Assembly (NCBI GenBank): GCA_945833725.1
Contig: CAMAFU010000003.1
Coordinates: 1 to 22,665, forward strand
Reading direction: 5' to 3'
Origin: an uncultured Treponema sp.
GTDB lineage: Bacteria; Spirochaetota; Spirochaetia; Treponematales; Treponemataceae
DNA: 22,665 nucleotides
Shown: in pieces, positions 1-5,973 of the stretch
Layout of the letters: each line of letters begins with the position of its first letter
How positions within the stretch are numbered: position 1 is the stretch's first letter
The notes under the pieces: generated by a model
What the model was told of the DNA's origin: nothing
The model's database searches: none
Seen by the model: only the letters and a program-made list of their open reading frames with translations
Made by a program: the position numbers and the translations under genes

Positions 1-73
1 ATTCCTCTTTCAAACCTTCATCAATAGGTTTCGAACCACTATTCAAATCAAAAGCACCCACAAATCCACACAT
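1..73 (-). CDS. Asparagine synthase-type glutamine amidotransferase, 5' end only (partial)
   Basis: Only the first 24 codons lie in the window; the gene runs off the left edge. The reading begins MCGFVGAFDLNSGSKP. Initiator Met followed by Cys-Gly-(Ile/Phe)-Val-Gly is the hallmark of class II (Ntn-type) glutamine amidotransferases, where Cys2 becomes the N-terminal nucleophile that hydrolyses glutamine. The variant with FVGAFD is most typical of asparagine synthase (AsnB) family proteins, though GlmS or PurF cannot be fully excluded from so short a piece. A second in-frame ATG lies two codons upstream (77-79). The start at 71-73 is chosen because the family needs Cys at position 2. No Shine-Dalgarno sequence is visible just upstream. 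The nearest purine-rich AGGAGG on this strand is about 40 nt away. Confidence 0.7.
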   Translation of the reverse strand, partial: MCGFVGAFDLNSGSKPIDEGLKEE

Positions 74-140
74 ACACATATAGAAGAAACCGTAACAATT
101 AAAAAAGTTTCCCCTTCCTCCTTTTTATAATTTATATATT

Positions 141-245
141 GCCGAGTGCCTGACGGCACCGGGCTTTTCAGGGTTCCGGCGTCAGAGCGCCTTCATTCGA
201 CGCAGCAAAGCTGCTTACGAACCGGCAAGCCGGCCCTTACAATCC
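141..245. repeat. GC-rich intergenic repeat with short hairpins
   Basis: This GC-rich island sits in AT-rich DNA between the asparagine synthase start and the hydrolase terminator. It contains GCAGC-aaa-GCTGC (202-214) and CCGGC-aa-GCCGG (222-233). Its GAACCGGC and GGCAGC/GCTGC-type motifs resemble those in the other GC-rich intergenic islands of this window (3700-3822, 5833-5973, 10571-10675). No coding potential or known RNA family was recognised. Confidence 0.5.
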
Positions 246-266
246 CTCTCGGGGTTTAAAACAAAA

Positions 267-321
267 AAAGAGGTCGTAGACAAAATTTGTAACCTTTACA
301 AACTTTATCTACGACCTCTTT
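267..321 (-). terminator. Rho-independent terminator with nested hairpin, downstream of the hydrolase gene
   Basis: A perfect 14-bp inverted repeat, AAAGAGGTCGTAGA (267-280) and TCTACGACCTCTTT (308-321), encloses a second perfect hairpin, TTTGTAA-cct-TTACAAA (286-302). Read on the minus strand, the stem is followed directly by a T-rich tract (CTTTTTTTGTTTT), so it ends transcription coming from the 405-1688 gene. The plus-strand exit lacks a T run. Confidence 0.85.
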
Positions 322-404
322 GCCGTATTTCCCTTTCATTTTATAAATTTTTACTGAATAAAGTCAATACGGCAGAAAAAAACAGACCGATTTCAGGCAA
401 AAAC

Positions 405-1688
405 CTATTTAAACTGTTCATCAAGCCAGTCAAAGGCAGATTTTTGCTGTTCGGCTGGGAACGCATGCTCCATTCCAGGAACAATTTCCGTTTTTACTTT
501 ATCGGCAGCATTTGCCGCAGCCCAAATTTTATGAACTTTTTCGTAAGCATCTTTTGTGCCTGCTTCCGGGTTTACTCCGTCATACTGACCGCCTATAAAA
601 TACATAGGTTTTGGAGCCGCAAGACCTGCAACATCAGGATAATCAAGAAATTTTGCTATAGTAGGGTGGAGCATTGAAAAGGCAGAATTTCCTTTAAGCT
701 GACCGTCTTTTTCTACAATATGACCTTTCATTGTGCCAAACCAGCATACAGCAACACCGGCAGTAATATCATCGCTTATAGCAGCCAGTTGCCATGAACG
801 GAAACCGCCCATACTAAAACCAACGCAAGCCACACGAGTTTTATCTACCTGCGGCAGACTTGCTAAAAGTTTTGCAGCACGACAGTCTTCCTGAGCAATA
901 ATACCGGCAAAACTTGTACCCATGTTAAAAAGATTCGAAGCAAGAGACTGCTGGCTTTCTGTACTGAAACCTTTTACAGAACGGTCTCCCCAGCCAAGAG
1001 CATCAAAACTCAAAACAACATAACCCCGTTTTGCAAGTTCATCACCAGGATAAAGGTTAGAAAAATAAGTACCGGCCCAGCTGTCAGAACTTACAATTTT
1101 GTCGTAAATTTCTTTACTTTCTGGAGCAAGTTTTTTTGCCTCTTCTTTCTGCTGCTTTTTATCTTTAATTTTAAGAACTTTTGCCACATCCTTATCCGAA
1201 GAAAAAGCCCGAACCATTTTTTCTTTACCAATATTGAATTTTGAACCATGGTCGTGCAGCATAAGGGCAGCCGGGAAAGTCTGACCTTTTTTACCGTTAG
1301 GAATAAGAAGATACGCAAGAACACGGCTGTCTTGAGAAATATTAAAAACAACCTTTTGGGCAACATAGCCATCCCGTTTTTCCTGCTCAAGCACAACCAT
1401 ATCAAAAGGCGTTTCATCGTTTTCCTGAATAATCAGTTCCCGGGCCTTTTCCAAACCGGCTGTTTTCCATTGGGCAAAATCTACACCATCTTTATAACCC
1501 ATTTTAAATGTCCAGCGAGATTTTATATTTTCATAAAAAACAGGCAGACACCGACTGGAAGCATTTATTTCCTGTTTAACATAATTTTTGCTTCCTTCTC
1601 CAAAAACAGGGGAAAATGTAAGTAAAAATGTAACAAAAACTACTGTATTTCTGATGATTTTCTTCAGAAAATCCTCCACATAAATCAA
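405..1688 (-). CDS. Secreted alpha/beta hydrolase (dienelactone hydrolase / acetyl xylan esterase-like)
   Basis: The protein is predicted to be an exported serine hydrolase of about 420 residues. The catalytic triad can be read from sequence: nucleophile elbow G-F-S-M-G, an acid in GGQYDGVNP, and a histidine in GMEHAFP near the C-terminus. HDHGSKF and the GWGDRS segment also fit large prokaryotic esterases of the dienelactone hydrolase/abhydrolase-7 type. The substrate is unknown; an acylated sugar or xylan ester is only an inference. The N-terminus is a signal peptide ending near SPVFG. The ATG at 1686-1688 has no Shine-Dalgarno sequence. A strong GGAGG (1673-1677) sits 5 nt before an in-frame CTG (1665-1667), and starting there gives a cleaner signal peptide (M)KKIIRNTVV. 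The ATG is kept as the conventional start, but CTG may be the real one. psd lies 45 bp upstream and may be co-transcribed. Confidence 0.85.
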   Translation of the reverse strand: MIYVEDFLKKIIRNTVVFVTFLLTFSPVFGEGSKNYVKQEINASSRCLPVFYENIKSRWTFKMGYKDGVDFAQWKTAGLEKARELIIQENDETPFDMVVLEQEKRDGYVAQKVVFNISQDSRVLAYLLIPNGKKGQTFPAALMLHDHGSKFNIGKEKMVRAFSSDKDVAKVLKIKDKKQQKEEAKKLAPESKEIYDKIVSSDSWAGTYFSNLYPGDELAKRGYVVLSFDALGWGDRSVKGFSTESQQSLASNLFNMGTSFAGIIAQEDCRAAKLLASLPQVDKTRVACVGFSMGGFRSWQLAAISDDITAGVAVCWFGTMKGHIVEKDGQLKGNSAFSMLHPTIAKFLDYPDVAGLAAPKPMYFIGGQYDGVNPEAGTKDAYEKVHKIWAAANAADKVKTEIVPGMEHAFPAEQQKSAFDWLDEQFK

Positions 1689-1733
1689 TAAGATAGGTTT
1701 TTATAAAAAAATATATAATATATTGATTTTTTA

Positions 1734-2579
1734 TTATATTTTGCTACCGATTTTCTGACCGTAAGACACCTTTGTTTCTTTTCCACCAAAAGTTTTTTCA
1801 AGAATATCCTTATCAAGTGAAATTGCGTCTTTTTTAAAAACAAGAACAATCGTTGAACCGTGCAAATCAAAGTAGCCTTTTTCTTCGCCTTTTTTAAAGG
1901 AATAATTTTCGTGAAGGTTTTTAATTCCGCCTACGCTAAACGCACCAATTTCAACCTGAGCAACATCACCAAAGTTTTCTGTATGAAGTACAGTCCAGCT
2001 TCTTCTGTTTTTTGTATAAACCTTAAAAGTCCGGCAGCAGACTGGCTGTACAGAATAAAGTTTTCCCTTTAAAAAATGATTTTTTTCCAAAGTTCCAGAA
2101 TCAATGTAGCAGTAACGGTGATAATCTGTAGCCGCCAGCCTAAAAACAAGAGCCGTTCCTCCTGCAAAAACAGAATCAAATTCATCTGAACCAAAAAAAT
2201 CGGATAAAGTGTAATTAAAGCCTTTAATCATAAAAGTTGAATTTTCTTCTATAGTAAAAACACTTAATGCACTGTCGCAGGGCGAAATTAAATTTTTTGG
2301 TGCACAGTCAACTTTGCGGGAAAAATCCTTCCGAGTAAAAAAATCATTAAACGACTTAAATTTTCTGCCTTCAAAAGCCGCCATGTTAATTTGATTTTTT
2401 TTAATAAAACTTTTTATCATAAACCGGCTGAACGGAGTCCTTAAAAAAAAGCCCATAATTTTTGGAATCTGCAAAAAAAGCATTAAATTATACAAAAACC
2501 GACCAAAAGAAGATTTACACAAAAAAACAACCGATTTGTCGTTTCCAGGCTCATTGCCGAACATTTCAATAGCACTCAT
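1734..2579 (-). CDS. psd: Phosphatidylserine decarboxylase proenzyme
   Basis: Converts phosphatidylserine to phosphatidylethanolamine at the membrane. The proenzyme self-cleaves at a Gly-Ser bond to give a pyruvoyl-dependent enzyme. The cleavage motif is seen as HGST about 40 residues from the C-terminus (Ser about 242), embedded in GYFDLHGSTIVLVF. Upstream are FNDFFTR, SPCDS and DYHRYCYIDSG, all typical of the bacterial/clostridial-type enzyme, the last holding the catalytic His. Length of 281 residues is normal for the family. A GTG two codons upstream (2583-2585) is possible. The ATG at 2577-2579 is preferred because a -10-like TAATAT ends 6 nt before it and there is no Shine-Dalgarno sequence, so the message may be leaderless. 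No pssA is seen nearby. Confidence 0.9.
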   Translation of the reverse strand: MSAIEMFGNEPGNDKSVVFLCKSSFGRFLYNLMLFLQIPKIMGFFLRTPFSRFMIKSFIKKNQINMAAFEGRKFKSFNDFFTRKDFSRKVDCAPKNLISPCDSALSVFTIEENSTFMIKGFNYTLSDFFGSDEFDSVFAGGTALVFRLAATDYHRYCYIDSGTLEKNHFLKGKLYSVQPVCCRTFKVYTKNRRSWTVLHTENFGDVAQVEIGAFSVGGIKNLHENYSFKKGEEKGYFDLHGSTIVLVFKKDAISLDKDILEKTFGGKETKVSYGQKIGSKI

Positions 2580-2585
2580 AAGCAC

Positions 2586-2614
2586 ATATTAACAGATATA
2601 AAAAAAATTTAAAA
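2586..2614 (-). promoter_or_regulatory. Candidate psd promoter giving a leaderless mRNA
   Basis: On the minus strand TTTTAA (2609-2614) and TAATAT (2586-2591) are 17 nt apart. The -10 ends 6 nt before the psd ATG, which would place the transcription start at the initiation codon. The hexamers are weak and the local sequence is AT-rich, so this rests mainly on the spacing it shares with the malic enzyme and ettA promoters. Confidence 0.35.
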
Positions 2615-2617
2615 CAG

Positions 2618-2730
2618 GGACAGACCCAGGGCCTCCGCATTAGTTGATGAGAAAAATTGGGGCGCGAAGGAGCGACTAGAAGCCCCTGATTAAAATTATA
2701 TTTTTTAATGCGGAAACCCTCGGACAGACC
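2618..2730. mobile_element. MITE-like palindromic element flanked by 9-bp direct repeats
   Basis: GGACAGACC occurs at 2618-2626 and again at 2722-2730 in the same orientation. The roughly 95 bp between them has terminal inverted repeats: AGGG-cct-CCGCATTA (2628-2642) against TAATGCGG-aaa-CCCT (2706-2720), with an inner GGGGC/GCCCC pair (2659-2663, 2682-2686). This matches a small non-autonomous insertion with target-site duplications. No transposase is in the window. Its GAAGCCCCTG (2679-2688) recurs at 5964-5973. Confidence 0.4.
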
Positions 2731-2883
2731 TTCTCCCGTTAACCGCCATTTTCCCGTGAGCGCTGGGAGGGGCAGGCTAAAAGCCTGTTGCATAGCGAAG
2801 CGGTGCAATGGAGCGAAAGCGGAACCCCGGACATAGCGACCCGGATTGGAGCCGGCACTGGCGGCGCAATGAAGGGGCACGGC
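2731..2883. repeat. Modular GC-rich intergenic repeat
   Basis: This fills the gap between sfsA and psd. It contains hairpins CAGGCT-aaa-AGCCTG (2773-2787) and TTGCA/TGCAA (2788-2808). It also holds TGGAGCGAAAGCGGAACCC (2809-2827), which recurs exactly at 5916-5934 and in part, inverted, at 10614-10630. CCGGATTGGAGCC (2841-2853) recurs inverted at 3773-3785. A 106-codon open frame runs through it on the minus strand, but it looks like chance translation of the repeat. Confidence 0.65.
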
Positions 2884-2886
2884 CAT

Positions 2887-3582
2887 TTAAATTATTTTCA
2901 GGGAATCTTCCGTAACTTCACACTCCAAAAAAATAACCTTTACGCCTTTTGACCGGGCAAAATCCAAAGCCTTTCCAAACTCCGGATCGGTGGCATTATT
3001 GGCAGAAACTTTTTTTACTCCCGGAACCTGAATAACAAATCCAAGAATACATTCAAAACCTTCATCCCGTGCCAATGCCAGTTCATGAAGATGTTTAACT
3101 CCCCGCAAAGTCGGTGCATCTGGGAAAAACCCTGTCCCGTTTTCTTCCAGAGTACAGCCTTTTATTTCCATAAGAAATTTTTTATTTTCCTTTTCCATGT
3201 AAAAATCAATTCTGGAATTTTTGTAAACATATTCAGGCTTAATAAAATCGTAATCCTGTGCCAGAAGATATTCCATTGCCACTTTGTTTGGTGCCTGACT
3301 ATCCATATTTATAAGCAGAAGCCCGTTGTCCCTGTAAAGCGGATTATTCCGGTCAATTTTTTTGTACACGCCAATCAAGTCAAATTTTGTTTTCCGTTTT
3401 TCACAACCCTTTCTGCCGCGAAAATCTTCCAAAATAACTTTACAGCCAGAAACAAGCAGCTCCTGGCAGCGACCTGTATTTTTAACATGAACAGTTTCTG
3501 TCCGACCTTCAATTTCTACCAGTGCAATAAAACGGTTAGGGCGGTCAATAAAAATCCCCGAAACAATTTTTTCGTATTTCAT
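2887..3582 (-). CDS. sfsA: SfsA family DNA-binding / nuclease-fold protein
   Basis: 231 residues, the usual length for SfsA. Family landmarks in order are an N-terminal OB-like part with RPNRFIALVEIEG and NTGRCQELL, then the PD-(D/E)XK-like core with SRIDFYM and MEIKGCTL, then FFPDAPTLRGVKHLHEL and a C-terminal NNATDPEFGKAL. In E. coli the founding member was linked to maltose gene expression and sugar fermentation; the molecular activity is still poorly defined, and a role in this organism is not known. The ATG has AAGGAA about 6 nt upstream. A possible -10 TATTAT lies at 3599-3604. It diverges from the malic enzyme gene across a repeat-filled 280-bp gap and is followed by another repeat-filled gap before psd. 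Confidence 0.92.
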   Translation of the reverse strand: MKYEKIVSGIFIDRPNRFIALVEIEGRTETVHVKNTGRCQELLVSGCKVILEDFRGRKGCEKRKTKFDLIGVYKKIDRNNPLYRDNGLLLINMDSQAPNKVAMEYLLAQDYDFIKPEYVYKNSRIDFYMEKENKKFLMEIKGCTLEENGTGFFPDAPTLRGVKHLHELALARDEGFECILGFVIQVPGVKKVSANNATDPEFGKALDFARSKGVKVIFLECEVTEDSLKII

Positions 3583-3699
3583 AAAATTCCTTCAAAAAAT
3601 AATACCACGAAAAGCTCGTTTTTTTACAGTTTTGCGCCTAAAGTAAAGGAGCATATTCACCGTAACAAAAAAGTTCCGGCGGCTTGCACAAAAAATTTC

Positions 3700-3822
3700 T
3701 CATGAACCGGCTTTCCGCCCTTCGCTTGCCGCTCATTGGAGCAAAAAACTGTGCTTTTTGCTCCAACTTCGGGGCTCCAATCCGGGCTAAGTTTTGCTCC
3801 GGTGCCCTGCCACTGTTCTTCG
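3700..3822. repeat. GC-rich intergenic repeat with long hairpin
   Basis: This lies in the divergent sfsA / malic enzyme gap. A perfect 12-bp inverted repeat, TTGGAGCAAAAA (3736-3747) and TTTTTGCTCCAA (3755-3766), has a 7-nt loop. GGCTTTCCGCCCTTC (3709-3723) matches, with single changes, sites at 10602-10616 and 19123-19137. GGCTCCAATCCGG (3773-3785) is the inverse of 2841-2853. The rest of the gap, 3583-3699, shows no further feature except the sfsA start region. Confidence 0.6.
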
Positions 3823-3827
3823 CTAAT

Positions 3828-3856
3828 TTGCATAACTTATAAAATTTCAATATACT
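3828..3856 (+). promoter_or_regulatory. Malic enzyme promoter, predicted leaderless
   Basis: TTGCAT (3828-3833) and TATACT (3851-3856) are separated by exactly 17 nt. The -10 ends 6 nt before the ATG at 3863, so transcription should begin at the start codon. No Shine-Dalgarno sequence exists upstream of that ATG, in agreement with a leaderless mRNA. Confidence 0.65.
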
Positions 3857-3862
3857 GAACCA

Positions 3863-5041
3863 ATGAGTACTATTTACGAAAAAGCCCTGGAAAAACATGG
3901 GGAATGGAACGGTAAAATTTCTACCGAATTAAAAATGCCTTTGGAATCCCGCGACGATTTATCTTTAGCATACACTCCCGGCGTTGCTGAACCATGCCGC
4001 GCTATTCATAAAAATCCTGACGATGTTTATAAATATACATGGAAAAGCAACACTATTGCCGTTGTTTCAGACGGTACTGCCGTGCTTGGTCTGGGCGATA
4101 TTGGACCTGCGGCAGGTCTTCCCGTAATGGAAGGTAAATGTGTTCTTTTTAAAAAATTTGCCGGAATTAACGCTGTTCCCCTTTGCATTGATACAAAAGA
4201 CCCTCAAAAAATTATAGAATTCTGCAAACAAATTGCCCCGACTTTTGGCGGAATAAATCTGGAAGATATTTCTGCTCCACGGTGTGTAGAAATTGAGCGC
4301 ACACTTATAAAAGAACTTAATATTCCTGTTTTTCACGACGATCAGCATGGAACGGCAATTGTTGTTACTGCGGCAATTATAAATGCCCTTAAAGTTGCAG
4401 GCAAAAAACCTGAAAACTGTACTCTTGTTGTTTCTGGCACAGGTGCCGCCGGTTCTTCAATAATCCGTATGCTTCACAATTACGGAATCGGAAAAATCTA
4501 CGGTTTTAACATAAACGGTATTGTTATTAAAGACGATTACGACAAATACGATTTTCTTACAAAAGAACTTACTCAAATTACTAATCCAGACAACCGCCGC
4601 ATAACTTTAAAAGAAGCAATGGCGGGAGCAGATATTTTTGTTGGAGTTTCTGCACCAGGTCTTGTTACAGAAGAAATGGTAAAATCCATGGCTCCAAAAT
4701 CAATTGTTTTTGCAATGGCAAATCCTGAACCGGAAATTACTTACGAAAAGGCTAAGGCCGCCGGAGCATACATAATCGGAACAGGCCGGTCAGATTACCC
4801 TAACCAAATAAACAACATTCTTGCGTTTCCAGGTCTATTCCGTGGAGCGTTGGACTGCCGTGCATCAAAAATTACCGAAGAAATGAAAATTGCCGCTGCA
4901 AAAGGCCTTGCCAGTCTTGTTTCGCCGGAAGAACTTTCTCCCGACATGATAATTCCCGGAGCCTTTAATCCAAAAGTCGCCGAAACAGTGGCTCTTGCCG
5001 TAGCAGAAGAAGCAAAAAAAGCCGGACTTGCCAGAATATAA
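3863..5041 (+). CDS. Malic enzyme (oxaloacetate-decarboxylating), short form
   Basis: Oxidatively decarboxylates malate to pyruvate with NAD(P), supplying pyruvate and reducing power in the cytoplasm. 392 residues, the short bacterial form without the C-terminal phosphotransacetylase-like domain seen in E. coli MaeB. Visible motifs are SLAYTPGVAEPC (Tyr38 of the catalytic pair), VMEGKCVLFKKFAGINAVP (catalytic Lys), INLEDISAPRC and FHDDQHGTA (metal and substrate ligands), and the nucleotide-binding VVSGTGAAGSSI (189-200). Later come VGVSAPGLVTEEM and FAMANPEPEI. Whether NAD or NADP is preferred cannot be read safely. The start fits a leaderless promoter directly upstream. The next gene begins 14 bp after the stop. 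Confidence 0.95.
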   Translation: MSTIYEKALEKHGEWNGKISTELKMPLESRDDLSLAYTPGVAEPCRAIHKNPDDVYKYTWKSNTIAVVSDGTAVLGLGDIGPAAGLPVMEGKCVLFKKFAGINAVPLCIDTKDPQKIIEFCKQIAPTFGGINLEDISAPRCVEIERTLIKELNIPVFHDDQHGTAIVVTAAIINALKVAGKKPENCTLVVSGTGAAGSSIIRMLHNYGIGKIYGFNINGIVIKDDYDKYDFLTKELTQITNPDNRRITLKEAMAGADIFVGVSAPGLVTEEMVKSMAPKSIVFAMANPEPEITYEKAKAAGAYIIGTGRSDYPNQINNILAFPGLFRGALDCRASKITEEMKIAAAKGLASLVSPEELSPDMIIPGAFNPKVAETVALAVAEEAKKAGLARI

Positions 5042-5055
5042 AATCCGGCAGCTAA

Positions 5056-5832
5056 ATGAAGAAACCTGAATTATCTTTGCATTTTGTATTGGTGTTGTTT
5101 TTTTTCTCGTCGTTCTGCTATGGAAATACGGTAACTCATGTTTCCCCCATAAACGGAATAGACTGGACTTTCGAAACAACAATGGGGTTTCAGAATTTAA
5201 ATAACCTTCGTATGTCTGTAGAAAGCGGTACAAATGTTCATAAAAGTGAAATACTTTTTTTTTATGGAATTTTGTATCATGCTTTTTACGAAAAAAAACC
5301 TTTTTTAAAGGCGCAGATGAATCTGGGGTTCAGCGGAATTCCAGATTTATACTGGACTAATTTTCCAGATATAAACCACGATAATCAGATTCTGGCAAAA
5401 AGGCTGCGGACTGTCCAAGTTGATACCCACTATCTGTTTCCGAAAGTTTTTGGAAACCTTGGCCGGTTTTATCCTTTTGTGGGATACACCTTTTTAAATT
5501 TTTCCTACGCACCAATCTATAAAGATGATTACAATGCCTCTGGAACAAATTACACTTTTCAGGCAATAACCATAGGCTGTGAATATCACTATCAATTTAC
5601 GCGGAAAATCGATTCAAACTATTATTTTTCTTTTGCACCGATTGTTTTTAAAGAACTCTCCTGGTTTTGTAATTTCGGAGCGGAATTTTCAATAAATTCC
5701 AACCCCATTGCATTTACACTCCTTATAGGATTTAAAAACGGAATGGACAAAAAAATTCTTACAGAAAACAAAGAAAATTATTTTTTTTCAAATTCAGAAA
5801 TCGGTGCCAATTTTAGAATTAACCTTGAATAA
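5056..5832 (+). CDS. Exported protein of unknown function, possible outer-membrane beta-barrel
   Basis: 258 residues, family not recognised. A signal peptide is clear: KK near the N-terminus, hydrophobic residues about 9-20, and likely cleavage after CYG (about residue 23). The mature part is rich in aromatic residues with alternating hydrophobic stretches such as FYPFVGYTFLNFSYAP and YTFQAITIGCEYHYQF, as expected of beta strands in a small outer-membrane barrel; this is inference. No Shine-Dalgarno sequence precedes the ATG. A 6-bp inverted repeat, GCCGGA/TCCGGC (5021-5026, 5044-5049), spans the end of the malic enzyme gene. With a 14-bp gap it is probably co-transcribed with malic enzyme. 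It ends at a strong bidirectional terminator shared with htpG. Confidence 0.7.
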   Translation: MKKPELSLHFVLVLFFFSSFCYGNTVTHVSPINGIDWTFETTMGFQNLNNLRMSVESGTNVHKSEILFFYGILYHAFYEKKPFLKAQMNLGFSGIPDLYWTNFPDINHDNQILAKRLRTVQVDTHYLFPKVFGNLGRFYPFVGYTFLNFSYAPIYKDDYNASGTNYTFQAITIGCEYHYQFTRKIDSNYYFSFAPIVFKELSWFCNFGAEFSINSNPIAFTLLIGFKNGMDKKILTENKENYFFSNSEIGANFRINLE

Positions 5833-5973
5833 GTCCGGCTTAGGTTATGGAAGGGCAGCCGCAGGCTGTTAAACAAAAAGAGCCGTGCAAAACATGCATG
5901 GCTCTTTTTGTTTAATGGAGCGAAAGCGGAACCCTGGAACAACCGACGGCAGCTTTGCTGCCGGAAGCCCCTG
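5833..5973. repeat. GC-rich intergenic repeat between convergent genes
   Basis: Contains hairpin CAGCC-gca-GGCTG (5856-5868), then the long terminator hairpin (5869-5915), then TGGAGCGAAAGCGGAACCC (5916-5934) identical to 2809-2827. A GGCAGC-ttt-GCTGCC hairpin follows, and GAAGCCCCTG (5964-5973) abuts the htpG stop codon. The repeat lies exactly between two convergent genes. Confidence 0.65.
5869..5915. terminator. Bidirectional terminator, perfect 16-bp stem
   Basis: TTAAACAAAAAGAGCC (5869-5884) and GGCTCTTTTTGTTTAA (5900-5915) are perfect inverted repeats. The loop can pair a further 5 bp (GTGCA with TGCAT, one G-T wobble). GC pairs inside and A/T runs outside give a terminator in both directions, serving the 5056-5832 gene (plus) and htpG (minus). 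Confidence 0.9.

Noticed and set aside
2731..2883. A structured RNA gene such as SRP RNA or 6S RNA in the sfsA-psd gap
   Set aside because: Hairpins are present, but no SRP or 6S signature motif is seen, and its modules recur in other gaps, so a repeat explains it better.
2566..2886. 106-codon open frame on the minus strand between sfsA and psd
   Set aside because: It runs through the MITE-like element and GC-rich repeat, has no ribosome site, and its composition reflects the repeat modules rather than a protein.
3638..3898. 86-codon open frame on the minus strand across the malic enzyme promoter
   Set aside because: It overlaps the malic enzyme promoter and start, and translates repeat hairpins; no family resemblance.
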